Source: Eubacterium sp. UBA3279 (GTDB taxonomy: Bacteria > Bacillota > Clostridia > Lachnospirales > Lachnospiraceae). From it: a stretch of 14,002 nt of DNA. The notes below the pieces were generated by a model. The model ran no database searches and had not been told where the DNA came from. It worked only from the letters and a program-made list of their open reading frames with translations. The translations under genes were made by a program, and so were the position numbers. Below are positions 1 to 7,475 of this stretch, in pieces (position 1 is the first letter of the stretch; each line of letters begins with the position of its first letter). Location of the stretch: the NCBI GenBank assembly GCA_002361775.1, contig DETV01000033.1, positions 8,653 through 22,654 of the forward strand. The letters run 5' to 3'.

Positions 1-18
1 CGAATCCCGTCTCGTGCT
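1..18 (+). tRNA. 3' end of a tRNA, probably tRNA-Gly (partial)
   Basis: The first 18 bases fit tRNA positions 56-73. They give the end of a T-loop (CGAAT), the 3' half of a T-stem (CCCGT), a seven-base acceptor strand (CTCGTGC) and discriminator T. CCA is not encoded. A seven-T run begins at the discriminator (18-24) and could terminate the transcript. A U73 discriminator suggests tRNA-Gly (Cys is the other common possibility), and the implied 5' acceptor GCACGAG suits Gly. The anticodon lies outside the window, so the amino acid is inferred. Confidence 0.6.
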
Positions 19-68
19 TTTTTTGTTGCCTGAAAAGAGGAATTATTTCAGTTTTAAATTAAAATAAG

Positions 69-137
69 AATCTCCCATTGAAAATCAATGTTTTGATAGT
101 ATCATACTACGGAACATTGGATATTCATTGGGAGATT
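69..137. terminator. Long imperfect hairpin, probable bidirectional terminator
   Basis: AATCTCCCA (69-77) pairs with TGGGAGATT (129-137). The stem continues inward with two mismatches and one bulge to pair 87-90 with 115-118. The tip has its own small palindrome, TAGTA/TACTA, at 97-109. On the plus strand the stem runs into five Ts followed by a T-rich stretch. On the minus strand it runs into TTCTTATTTT. It lies between the tRNA and the apeB stop codon, so it can end apeB transcription leftward and block read-through rightward. Confidence 0.6.
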
Positions 138-157
138 TTTGTTTCTAAATCAATATT

Positions 158-1480
158 TTATTTCTGAAGTTCATATCCGTCTGAGGTCCGACAGATTTTT
201 GTCTCATAGAAAGCTTTCATTGCCTGATAAAGATACAGGGTATCGGCTGCTCCTCCTGTCTCATAGGGAGAATGCATTCCCAGTAAAGGAACTCCAATGT
301 CAACAGTAGGGATAGAAACCTGAGACATGGAAAGATTTCCCAATGTGGATCCACCCTGTTCATCGGAATGGTTAAAGAATGTCTGGCAGGGAATATTATT
401 TTTTTCGCACAACAATTTAAATAAACCACCGGTGATTCCGTCGGAAGTATATTTTTGATTGGCGGCATATTTTACCAGTACGCCTCCGTTCAGATAGGGA
501 TGATGGGTTGGATCTGATTTTCCCTGATAATTCGGATGAAGAGCGTGGCCGTTGTCTGCAGAAAGAAGGAAACTTCCTGCCAGAGAGCGGAGAAAATCTT
601 CATGGGAATGTCCGAGGGAAAGACTGATCCGTTCCAGACAGTCTTTCAGGAAGGTAGAGCATGCTCCCTGGAGGCTTTGACTGCCCACCTCTTCTGAGTC
701 AAAAATGACTGCGGCAGATAAAATTTCCCGATGACAATCACCGCACAGAGCTTTTAAGGAAGAAAATGCACATTGAAGATCGTCTAATTTGCCGCAGGAA
801 ATAAATTCATTTTCAGCTCCCCAGAACGTTCCTTCCATTCGGTTATAAAGACACAGATCAAAGGAAATAATGTCCTCAGCAGGGATTTCTGTTTCTTTAG
901 AGATCAACTGGGGAACAGAAAAAGAAGAATCTCCGCTGCCGATAATAGGAAGAAGGTCGGTTTGTACGTGATAGGAATATCCGTTGTTCACTTCCCGGTT
1001 CATGTGGATTGCCAGATTAGTGATCATTGCCAGATTCCGGTTAAGATTTACCAACTGACTTTTCATGCCGTTTTCGGTTTTTAAAATCACTCTTCCGGCA
1101 ACAGACAGAGGACGATCAAACCAGGGAGAGAGAATTGCACCGCCATACCGCTCCACATTTAATTTTGTATAGTGTCCTTCCACGCCCATTTCAGCTTTTT
1201 CCTTCAGTTTAAAGCAGGGAGAATCACTGTGACTGGCGATAATCTGGAAAGTCAGCGGTTCTTTGGGGAGAATATCTGGCATACAAAAAGCAAAAAGAGA
1301 TGTTTGTCCGCGGCTTACAAAATATTTTCCTCCCGGGAGAAGATTCCAGGAATCCTGTTCAAAAAGAGGAGTAAACCCCTGTTGAGAGAGCATATGGGAT
1401 GCAGTCTCTACTGCGTGATAATTGGTAGGGCTTTCTTTGATAAAGGAAAAAAGTTCCTGATTTAATAATGTAGGATTCAT
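158..1480 (-). CDS. apeB: M18 family aminopeptidase (ApeB type)
   Basis: This is a cytosolic zinc aminopeptidase that removes N-terminal residues, classically acidic ones, from peptides. The protein is 440 residues, the usual M18 length. The metal-binding and catalytic landmarks are present in order: ASHSD with His84, CGKLDD with Asp233, DSEEVGS with Glu263/Glu264, DNGHALHPN with Asp309, HSDEQGGSTLG (371-381) and GMHSP with His403. The start at 1480 follows AAAGGAC at the right distance. The open frame continues 27 codons upstream to 1561, but that part has no ribosome binding site and its first codons lie in an inverted-repeat element, so it is probably not translated. The gene stands alone, divergent from the small membrane protein gene. 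Family assignment is firm; substrate preference is inferred. Confidence 0.94.
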   Translation of the reverse strand: MNPTLLNQELFSFIKESPTNYHAVETASHMLSQQGFTPLFEQDSWNLLPGGKYFVSRGQTSLFAFCMPDILPKEPLTFQIIASHSDSPCFKLKEKAEMGVEGHYTKLNVERYGGAILSPWFDRPLSVAGRVILKTENGMKSQLVNLNRNLAMITNLAIHMNREVNNGYSYHVQTDLLPIIGSGDSSFSVPQLISKETEIPAEDIISFDLCLYNRMEGTFWGAENEFISCGKLDDLQCAFSSLKALCGDCHREILSAAVIFDSEEVGSQSLQGACSTFLKDCLERISLSLGHSHEDFLRSLAGSFLLSADNGHALHPNYQGKSDPTHHPYLNGGVLVKYAANQKYTSDGITGGLFKLLCEKNNIPCQTFFNHSDEQGGSTLGNLSMSQVSIPTVDIGVPLLGMHSPYETGGAADTLYLYQAMKAFYETKICRTSDGYELQK

Positions 1481-1540
1481 AAAATTGTCCTTTCTTTTGT
1501 TTTTAGGATTTTTTGAAATAAAATAACTTTCTGTGTTATG

Positions 1541-1702
1541 TAACAGTTCAGCTCGCGCCATTCGTAAAACCGCACTGCGTGCTTAGCGTGGCTGGCGCCA
1601 CTGTTTTACTCATAAACGGGCGCTCAGCTCATACAGATGTCCGCTTGCAAAAACATGCAAGCATGTTTTGTGCTTCCCGTACACTGTATGGCTGAACTGT
1701 TA
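1541..1702. repeat. 162-bp structured element with 12-bp terminal inverted repeats (MITE-like)
   Basis: The ends are perfect inverted repeats: TAACAGTTCAGC (1541-1552) and GCTGAACTGTTA (1691-1702). The interior is dense in pairing. GTAAAAC (1564-1570) faces GTTTTAC (1603-1609). TCAGC plus CATACAG (1624-1636) faces CTGTATG plus GCTGA (1684-1695). ACGGG (1616-1620) faces CCCGT (1676-1680). AAAACATGC/GCATGTTTT (1650-1669) forms a tip hairpin. It is richer in GC than the flanking spacers and has no coding sequence. It sits in the apeB leader region. It could be a non-autonomous mobile element or a dispersed structured repeat; no transposase is present and copy number cannot be seen here. Confidence 0.6.
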
Positions 1703-1706
1703 TTAT

Positions 1707-1735
1707 ATTATAGCAAAGAAGATGAAAAAAAGACA
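1707..1735 (-). promoter_or_regulatory. Weak candidate promoter for apeB
   Basis: Read on the minus strand there is a perfect TATAAT (plus-strand 1707-1712), but the best -35 at 17-bp spacing is only TGTCTT (1730-1735). If used, the apeB mRNA would carry the whole inverted-repeat element in its leader. No better promoter was seen between 1481 and 1540. Confidence 0.3.
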
Positions 1736-1743
1736 GAGAGTGA

Positions 1744-1772
1744 TAGACAATTTCCAGAAAAATAGATATAAT
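1744..1772 (+). promoter_or_regulatory. Sigma-A type promoter for the DUF3784-like gene
   Basis: TAGACA (1744-1749), a 17-bp spacer and a perfect TATAAT (1767-1772) face right. Transcription would start near 1779, giving a leader of about 60 bases before the ATG at 1838. Confidence 0.7.
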
Positions 1773-1837
1773 ATAGATACTGTTGTTACTGTTATGTGAC
1801 GAGAGGCAACAGCGAGATCAGGCAGGAGGTAGGAAAA

Positions 1838-2149
1838 ATGTTTGGTTCCATGTTCGATTGGATTTTAGCTGCAATCCTGGGAGTTGTATCCGTAGTACTT
1901 CTTTTGGGAAAGGGCGACGCCATTTTGAAAACGATGAACGGAAAACGGGGAAGAGATAAGAATAAGAGCGATGCGGACAAAAAGAAATACAGCAGAGCTA
2001 TGGGTATTTTCACCGGGGTTCTGGCTTTGGATGAAGTGGTTGTAGCTTTGTATCCGGATAATCAGTGGGTAATATGGGGGAGTATTCTGGTTGCTATCGG
2101 AGCAATTATAGGAATCGGCCAGTTTGCCAAGAAGTTTAACGGCAGATGA
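1838..2149 (+). CDS. Small membrane protein, DUF3784-like
   Basis: This is a 103-residue integral membrane protein of unknown function. It has an N-terminal hydrophobic segment (about residues 5-23), a charged Lys/Asp-rich stretch (about 33-52) and two more hydrophobic segments (about 54-71 and 78-95). A GKG motif just after the first segment and the basic region before the second resemble DUF3784 proteins, which are common in Firmicutes. That match is from memory of the family pattern and is tentative. The ATG at 1838 is chosen because AGGAGG (1824-1829) sits 8 bases before it; the frame is open 14 codons upstream but without a comparable site. The gene has its own promoter and is followed by a terminator, so it is probably monocistronic. 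Confidence 0.75.
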   Translation: MFGSMFDWILAAILGVVSVVLLLGKGDAILKTMNGKRGRDKNKSDADKKKYSRAMGIFTGVLALDEVVVALYPDNQWVIWGSILVAIGAIIGIGQFAKKFNGR

Positions 2150-2167
2150 CACATATTTGCCGGGGTG

Positions 2168-2198
2168 GCTGTCGTAAAAAGTATACGGCAGCTTTTTT
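2168..2198 (+). terminator. Intrinsic terminator, possibly leaky
   Basis: GCTGTCGTA (2168-2176) pairs with TACGGCAGC (2184-2192) in a 9-bp stem with one G-U pair and a 7-base loop. Six Ts (2193-2198) follow. The next gene's GGAGG begins only a few bases later, so any transcript for the hydrolase from upstream must pass through this structure. Confidence 0.8.
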
Positions 2199-2216
2199 GC
2201 ATAAAGGAGGTAAAAA

Positions 2217-3155
2217 ATGGGGCTTAAAAAAATTTCAAAAAAGATGATTTCCCAGATCGATGGACTGGAGTTGGATGTACTGGAGGTGATTCCGGAAGGA
2301 ATACCCAAAGGGATATTCCAGATTCATCATGGAATGTCCGAGTATAAGGAGAGGTATCTTCCTTTCATGGAATATCTGGCAGAAGCCGGCTATGTGGCGG
2401 CTATCCATGATTGTCGGGGACATGGCAAGAGTGTGAAAGACAGTGGAGATCTGGGATATATGTATGGCGGTGGAGCCGATGCTCTGGTGGAAGATGCACA
2501 TCAACTGACCATGGAATTAAAAAGAGAATGGCCGGAGATTCCATTTGTGTTATTCGGTCACAGTATGGGGTCTATGGTGGTGCGGACCTATGTAAAAAGA
2601 TATGACTGGGAGCTGGATATGCTGGTGGTATGTGGCTCTCCAAGTAAAAATCCGTTTTTGGCTGTGGGGGAAGGGATTGTACGGATACAAAAAAAATTCC
2701 AGGGAGACCGACACAAAAGTAAACTTCTTGATGCAGTTTCTTTTGGAAGTTTTGCAAGCAAATTCAGAGGGGAAAAAAGTAAATTTGCATGGTGTTGTTC
2801 CGATCCGAAGGTGGTGCAGCATTATGAAAGATCACCTCTTTGCGGTTTCACCTTTACAGCGGATGGATTTGAAGCATTATTTCAACTGATGCGGGAATGC
2901 TATGGAAAAGAAGGATGGATGTGTAAAAATTCCCTGCTTCCGGTATTGTTTGTAGGAGGGGCGGAAGATCCCTGTATCGGAGGAGCAAGAAAATATGCAC
3001 AGGCGGTTCAGCATATGCGCCGGGTAGGATATAAAAATACAAGAGGAAAATTGTATCCGGGTATGCGCCATGAGATTCTCAATGAACCGGGTAAGCTACA
3101 GGTATTTCAGGATATTGTGAAATATACAGAAAAACAATTGAGGAAAAACAGTTAG
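2217..3155 (+). CDS. Alpha/beta hydrolase (monoacylglycerol lipase / Hydrolase_4 type)
   Basis: This 312-residue protein has no signal peptide and is probably a cytosolic esterase or lysophospholipase. The alpha/beta hydrolase plan is clear: an HHGMSEY stretch near residues 37-43 (oxyanion region), DCRGHGKS (65-72), the nucleophile elbow GHSMG with Ser116, GGAEDP with the likely acid Asp251, and MRHE with catalytic His285. These fit the S33-like serine hydrolases related to monoglyceride lipase. The natural substrate cannot be read from the sequence. The start has a strong AAAGGAGG 7 bases upstream. No separate promoter was found between the preceding terminator and the ATG, so expression probably depends on read-through from the DUF3784-like gene. 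Confidence 0.88.
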   Translation: MGLKKISKKMISQIDGLELDVLEVIPEGIPKGIFQIHHGMSEYKERYLPFMEYLAEAGYVAAIHDCRGHGKSVKDSGDLGYMYGGGADALVEDAHQLTMELKREWPEIPFVLFGHSMGSMVVRTYVKRYDWELDMLVVCGSPSKNPFLAVGEGIVRIQKKFQGDRHKSKLLDAVSFGSFASKFRGEKSKFAWCCSDPKVVQHYERSPLCGFTFTADGFEALFQLMRECYGKEGWMCKNSLLPVLFVGGAEDPCIGGARKYAQAVQHMRRVGYKNTRGKLYPGMRHEILNEPGKLQVFQDIVKYTEKQLRKNS

Positions 3156-3161
3156 TGAAAA

Positions 3162-3189
3162 TGTAAAATCATCTTGATTGGATTTTACA
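3162..3189. repeat. 9-bp perfect inverted repeat overlapping the first Pho repeat
   Basis: TGTAAAATC (3162-3170) and GATTTTACA (3181-3189) are exact inverted copies separated by 10 bases. The right arm includes the first TTTACA unit of the phased array. No T-run follows, so it is a poor terminator; it may instead be a second, inverted PhoP half-site. Confidence 0.5.
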
Positions 3190-3233
3190 CAGATTTAACA
3201 TAAAACAGATGATGATTTAACATGGATTTTATA
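3184..3233 (+). promoter_or_regulatory. Pho box: phased TTAACA-type repeats (PhoP operator)
   Basis: Hexamers start every 11 bases: TTTACA (3184), TTAACA (3195), CAGATG (3206, degenerate), TTAACA (3217) and TTTATA (3228). Direct repeats of TT(A/C/T)ACA with about 5-bp spacers are the known PhoP-binding arrangement in Bacillus. Its position upstream of a phosphate transporter and a PhoP/PhoR pair supports the call. The -10 is not certain; TACTGT (3241-3246) and TATATT (3232-3237) are possibilities. The first gene starts at 3346, leaving a leader of roughly 90-110 bases. Confidence 0.8.
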
Positions 3234-3345
3234 TATTGAGTACTGTGTAAATAGATTTTATATCAAAATCATAAGAATTTAATGGTAAAAGCAGTGTAAA
3301 TATTACCTGTAAAGTCACAGAAAGAGAAAGGAAATCAGAATAATT

Positions 3346-5112
3346 ATGGATTTTTTCAGTGTATTATCTATGATTGGAGGCCTGGCCCTGTTCCTCTATG
3401 GAATGCATGTAATGGGAGATGGCCTTGCAAAAGTATCGGGTGGAAAACTGGAGAGAATTTTGGAAAATCTTACGTCCAGTCCGTTAAAAGCAGTAGTTTT
3501 GGGCGCCGGTGTAACGGCGGTCATTCAATCGTCATCCGCAACCACGGTTATGGTGGTGGGATTTGTTAACTCGGGAATCATGAAATTGTCCCAGGCAGTG
3601 GGAATTATTATGGGAGCCAATATCGGTACTACGATTACTTCCTGGATTCTCAGTCTTTCTGGTATAGAAGGAGATAATTTCTTTATACAGTTATGTAAAC
3701 CGACATCATTTTCTCCTGTTCTTGCGGCAGTGGGCATTGTGCTTTTGATGTTCATTAAAAATGAAAAGAAAAAAGATATTGGAACGATTTTGATAGGTTT
3801 TGCAGTATTGATGTTTGGTATGGATGCTATGAGCAGCGCAGTAAAACCGTTGGCAGATGTACCGGAATTCACCGGTATTCTTACCGCATTCTCTCATCCT
3901 GTTCTGGGTATGTTGGCGGGAGCGCTTTTAACCGCAGTAATTCAGAGTTCCTCCGCATCAGTAGGTATTTTGCAGGCTCTCTGTGTGACAGGAGCAGTAT
4001 CGTACGGAGTGGCAATTCCTATTATTATGGGACAAAACATCGGTACCTGTGTGACAGCTTTACTGTCTGCTATCGGCGCCAGTAAAAATGCAAAACGTGC
4101 GGCTATGGTCCACCTGTATTTTAACGTGATCGGAACAGCGGTATTTATGATTATTTTCTATTCCGTGAATCATTTCGTGGCATTTTCTTTCATGGAAGAA
4201 GCAGCCAATGGCGCAGGAATAGCTGTGGTTCACAGTTTGTTTAACGTATTTGCAACAACATTACTCCTTCCTTTCTCAAGGGGATTGGAAAGACTGGCCT
4301 GTCTTACGATCCGGGACGAACAGCAGGAAGTTGCACAAGAGCAGCAGGACGAACTGCTGGTTCTGGATTCCCGTTTCCTGGATCAGCCGGCATTTGCTAT
4401 GGAGCAGAGTGTTCATGCGGCTGTTCAGATGGCGGAAGAATCTAAAAAAACATTATTTACAGCTATGGATCTGATTGGAAATTATTCAGATGAAAAAGCT
4501 AAAAAGGTGTTGGAACTTGAAAGTCTTGTGGATCGTTATGAAGATGAACTGGGAAGTTATCTGGTAAAACTTGCCAGAAAAAATCTGAATAGTCACGATA
4601 GCCATACACTGTCTATTGTACTTCACAGCATTGGCGATTTTGAGAGAATTTCTGACCATGCGGTAAATATTATGGAAGCTGCGCGGGAAATGGATAAGAA
4701 AAAACTTACTTTTTCTAAAAAAGCGGAGGCGGAATTGAAGGTATTGTGTCAGGCAGTACGGGATATTGTGGATAACTCTTACAAAGTATTTACGGAACAG
4801 GACAGAAAACTGGCTCAGAGTATTGAACCTTTGGAAGAGGTAATTGATGGATTGAATCAGGAATTGAAAAAACGTCATATCCGCCGTTTGAGAAATGGAA
4901 AATGTACCATTGAGCTGGGATTTATTTTGTCAGATATTACAACCAGTCTGGAGAGAGTGGCAGACCATTGTTCCAACATTTCCGTCTGTGTTACACAGGT
5001 AAGAGATGATTCCTATGATACACACAGTTACCTTGACAGTGTGAAAAATGAAGATGGCGGAACTTTCCGGGGAATGGTACTTCAGGCAGAAGAAAAATAT
5101 ATGCTGCCATAA
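3346..5112 (+). CDS. Na+/phosphate cotransporter with C-terminal PhoU-like domain (NptA family)
   Basis: This 588-residue membrane protein imports inorganic phosphate with sodium. The first ~310 residues hold two Na/Pi-cotransporter repeats with matching signatures: QSSSA at 61-65 and 200-204, and GANIGT (90-95) and GQNIGT (229-234). The cytoplasmic tail (about 350-560) is helical and charged. It carries PhoU-like motifs such as ERISDHAVNI and, in the second half, ERVADHCSNI, so both halves of a PhoU fold appear present. AAAGGA at 3327-3332 lies somewhat far (13 bases) from the ATG. It is the first gene after the Pho box and lies 21 bases before the response regulator, so it is probably Pho-induced and co-transcribed. 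Whether the tail signals to PhoR, as PhoU does with Pst, is inference. Confidence 0.92.
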   Translation: MDFFSVLSMIGGLALFLYGMHVMGDGLAKVSGGKLERILENLTSSPLKAVVLGAGVTAVIQSSSATTVMVVGFVNSGIMKLSQAVGIIMGANIGTTITSWILSLSGIEGDNFFIQLCKPTSFSPVLAAVGIVLLMFIKNEKKKDIGTILIGFAVLMFGMDAMSSAVKPLADVPEFTGILTAFSHPVLGMLAGALLTAVIQSSSASVGILQALCVTGAVSYGVAIPIIMGQNIGTCVTALLSAIGASKNAKRAAMVHLYFNVIGTAVFMIIFYSVNHFVAFSFMEEAANGAGIAVVHSLFNVFATTLLLPFSRGLERLACLTIRDEQQEVAQEQQDELLVLDSRFLDQPAFAMEQSVHAAVQMAEESKKTLFTAMDLIGNYSDEKAKKVLELESLVDRYEDELGSYLVKLARKNLNSHDSHTLSIVLHSIGDFERISDHAVNIMEAAREMDKKKLTFSKKAEAELKVLCQAVRDIVDNSYKVFTEQDRKLAQSIEPLEEVIDGLNQELKKRHIRRLRNGKCTIELGFILSDITTSLERVADHCSNISVCVTQVRDDSYDTHSYLDSVKNEDGGTFRGMVLQAEEKYMLP

Positions 5113-5133
5113 AGAAAAGAGGAGCGACGTATT

Positions 5134-5805
5134 ATGATTTACTGTGTAGAGGATGAAAGAAACATTCGTGAGCTTTTAGTCTATACCCTTCATTCTACAG
5201 GGTTTACAGCAAAAGGTCTGGAAAATGGCGCTCAATTATATGAAGCCCTGGAACAGGAAATTCCGGACTTGATTCTTCTGGATATTATGATGCCGGGAGA
5301 AGACGGCTATACGATTCTGGAAAAAATCAAACGAATGCCGGAAATAAAAGGCGTTCCGGTTATTATGGTAACTGCTAAAGGGGCTGAATTTGATAAAGTG
5401 AAGGGACTGGATATGGGAGCAGATGATTATATCACGAAGCCTTTCGGGATGATGGAATTTATATCCAGAGTAAAGGCTGTTCTGCGAAGAGGAGGTCCGA
5501 AGGCAGAAGAGGAACTGGTACATGGTCCTATACAGTTAAAAATCAAACGTCATGAAGTATTTGAAAATGGCAGGAAAGTGGAACTGACATTGAAAGAATT
5601 TGAATTACTCCGATATCTGATGGAAAATCGGGGAATTGTATTAAACCGGGATCAGCTTCTTACAAGAATCTGGGGATACGATTTTGACGGAGAGACGAGA
5701 ACGGTGGATGTTCATGTGAGAACACTCCGGCAAAAGCTGGGAGATTCCGGATCCTGTATTGAGACAGTGCGAGGTGTGGGATACCGTATAGGGGATGAGG
5801 AATGA
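5134..5805 (+). CDS. phoP: OmpR/PhoB-family response regulator (PhoP type)
   Basis: This is a 223-residue transcription factor. The receiver domain (1-118) shows the acidic pair Glu6-Asp7, phosphoacceptor Asp50 in LLDIMMPGEDGY, Thr80 and Lys102 in TKPF. The C-terminal winged-helix domain (about 128-223) ends with the usual VDVHVRTLRQKLG and VRGVGYRI motifs. It overlaps the kinase gene by 4 bases (ATGA), so translation is probably coupled. The family call is firm. The PhoP/PhoB identity is based on the adjacent phosphate transporter and the Pho box upstream, which would make the operon autoregulated. AGAGGAG precedes the ATG. Confidence 0.9.
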   Translation: MIYCVEDERNIRELLVYTLHSTGFTAKGLENGAQLYEALEQEIPDLILLDIMMPGEDGYTILEKIKRMPEIKGVPVIMVTAKGAEFDKVKGLDMGADDYITKPFGMMEFISRVKAVLRRGGPKAEEELVHGPIQLKIKRHEVFENGRKVELTLKEFELLRYLMENRGIVLNRDQLLTRIWGYDFDGETRTVDVHVRTLRQKLGDSGSCIETVRGVGYRIGDEE

Positions 5806-7475
5806 GACAGAAGATATTAAATCAGGTAGGAATTTTGCTGATTAGTTCTGTTCTGGTGACTTTCCTTGTTGTCAGTCTTGCCATGTATGATAAATTCAGC
5901 GGCTATATGCAGGAAGATGTACGAGAAGAAATTCAGTATATTAAAATAGCGCTGGAAGAGACCAGTGGGGAAGAAATTCTGGATAAAATACGAGAGTTTA
6001 CAGGAAGCAGCAGAATTACTCTGATGAATGAGGACGGAGAGGTGGTTTTTGATTCGGCGGAGGATTCCCAGACTCTGGAAAATCACCATAATCGTCCGGA
6101 ATTCCAGGAGGCTCTGAAAAAAGGTTATGGGGAAGAGATTCGTTATTCGGAAACTCTGGCAAAGCAGACCTTCTACTGCGCTGTGATGTTGGAAGACGGA
6201 AGAGTTCTTCGTCTGGCAAGATCGACAGATTCGGTTCTGATTTTTTTGGAATCCAGTATTACACTGGTAGGTATTCTGGTTTTTGTCATTATCATCATTG
6301 CCTTTTTTGTTGTCCAGGAACAAACCAACCGATTGATTGAACCAATCAATAAACTGGATCTGGAGCATCCTTTGCGGGAGGTAAAGTATGAGGAACTTCG
6401 GCCTTTGCTTGTGCGGGTACATGAACAAAACAAACAGATTGCCCGTCAGGTACGGGAATTGAAGGAACGTCATGAAGAGTATATTGCCATTACGGAAAAT
6501 ATGAAAGACGGATTGGTAATTGCCAGCCAGACAGAGGTGCTTTCTATCAACCGGGCTGCTCAGAGGCTTTTTCAGGTAAGAGCAAGTGACTGTATCCGTA
6601 AATCAATCAGCCGGGTCAGCAGAAGCCAGGAGTTAAAAAAGGCATTGGATCAGGCTTTGGCAGGAGAATATAATGAAGCTATCCTTCAAATCAGAGGAAG
6701 AAGTTATCAGCTTCTTGCCAATCCGGTGAGAGTATCAGGAAAACCCTTTGGTGCGGTTATTCTGGTATGGGATATTACAGAAAAAAATGTGGCAGAACAG
6801 ATGAGAAGAGAATTTTCCGCAAATGTTTCTCATGAACTGAAAACGCCGTTGATGTCCATTTCCGGATATGCGGAGTTGATTGAAAATGGAATGGTACAGC
6901 CGGGAGATATTCCGGAATTTGCCAGAAGGATTCATCAGGAAGCCAATCGATTGACTGCGCTGGTGCAGGATATTATTCAGCTTTCCAAATTGGAAGAGGG
7001 ACAGGGAGAATTTCCGGTGGAAAAAGTGGATATCTGTGAATTGACAGCCGATATAGGAAAAACCCTGGAACATTCTGCAGAGAAAAAAGATATTACTATT
7101 TCCGTGGAAGGAGAAGGAATTATCCTTCAGGGAGTCCGCCAGATTCTGTTTGAAATGTTTTATAATCTGATGGATAACGGAATCAAATATAATGTGGAAC
7201 ATGGATGGCTCAAAGTGAAGATATGGGAGAATTGTGACCACATTTTTTGGCAGGTAGAAGATGGAGGGATTGGTATTGCCCAGGAAGATCAGGAAAGAAT
7301 ATATGAAAGATTTTATCGGGTGGATAAAAGCCATTCCCGGCAGACTGGAGGAACCGGTCTGGGACTGTCTATCGTGAAACATGGAGCAATGATGCACCAG
7401 GCGGTGATCACTACGGAAAGTGAACCGGAAAAAGGAACAAGAATTACACTGGAGTTTCCAGCAGATATAATGTAA
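5802..7475 (+). CDS. phoR: PhoR-type sensor histidine kinase
   Basis: This is a 557-residue membrane kinase. Transmembrane helix 1 spans about residues 8-28, an extracytoplasmic sensor region 30-145, and helix 2 about 148-171. A short linker follows, then a PAS domain at about 222-330. The HisKA region has FSANVSHELKTPL with phospho-acceptor His344. The ATPase domain shows the N box (NLMDNGIKYN, 455-464), G1 (DGGIGI, 487-492), F box (YERFYRVD, 501-508) and G2 (GGTGLGLSI, 516-524). All catalytic boxes are intact. It starts inside the end of the regulator gene and its stop lies in the terminator stem that follows. The layout matches PhoR of Gram-positives. In known systems the kinase reads the state of the transport machinery rather than binding phosphate; here the partner would be the NptA-type protein or an unlinked Pst system. 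Confidence 0.9.
   Translation: MRQKILNQVGILLISSVLVTFLVVSLAMYDKFSGYMQEDVREEIQYIKIALEETSGEEILDKIREFTGSSRITLMNEDGEVVFDSAEDSQTLENHHNRPEFQEALKKGYGEEIRYSETLAKQTFYCAVMLEDGRVLRLARSTDSVLIFLESSITLVGILVFVIIIIAFFVVQEQTNRLIEPINKLDLEHPLREVKYEELRPLLVRVHEQNKQIARQVRELKERHEEYIAITENMKDGLVIASQTEVLSINRAAQRLFQVRASDCIRKSISRVSRSQELKKALDQALAGEYNEAILQIRGRSYQLLANPVRVSGKPFGAVILVWDITEKNVAEQMRREFSANVSHELKTPLMSISGYAELIENGMVQPGDIPEFARRIHQEANRLTALVQDIIQLSKLEEGQGEFPVEKVDICELTADIGKTLEHSAEKKDITISVEGEGIILQGVRQILFEMFYNLMDNGIKYNVEHGWLKVKIWENCDHIFWQVEDGGIGIAQEDQERIYERFYRVDKSHSRQTGGTGLGLSIVKHGAMMHQAVITTESEPEKGTRITLEFPADIM

Noticed and set aside
30..55. CTGAAA/TTTCAG hairpin plus TTTT as a tRNA terminator
   Set aside because: Only six AT-rich pairs with a 10-base loop; the T-run at 18-24 and the long hairpin at 69-137 are stronger candidates.
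1481..1561. 27-codon N-terminal extension of apeB
   Set aside because: No ribosome binding site upstream of 1561, its first codons lie in the inverted-repeat element, and an AAAGGAC directly precedes the ATG at 1480, where homology to M18 enzymes begins.
5817..7397. Two minus-strand open frames of about 220 codons within phoR (5817-6473 and 6735-7397)
   Set aside because: They lie opposite a kinase with every catalytic motif intact, show no recognisable domains and have unusual composition; they are antisense shadows.
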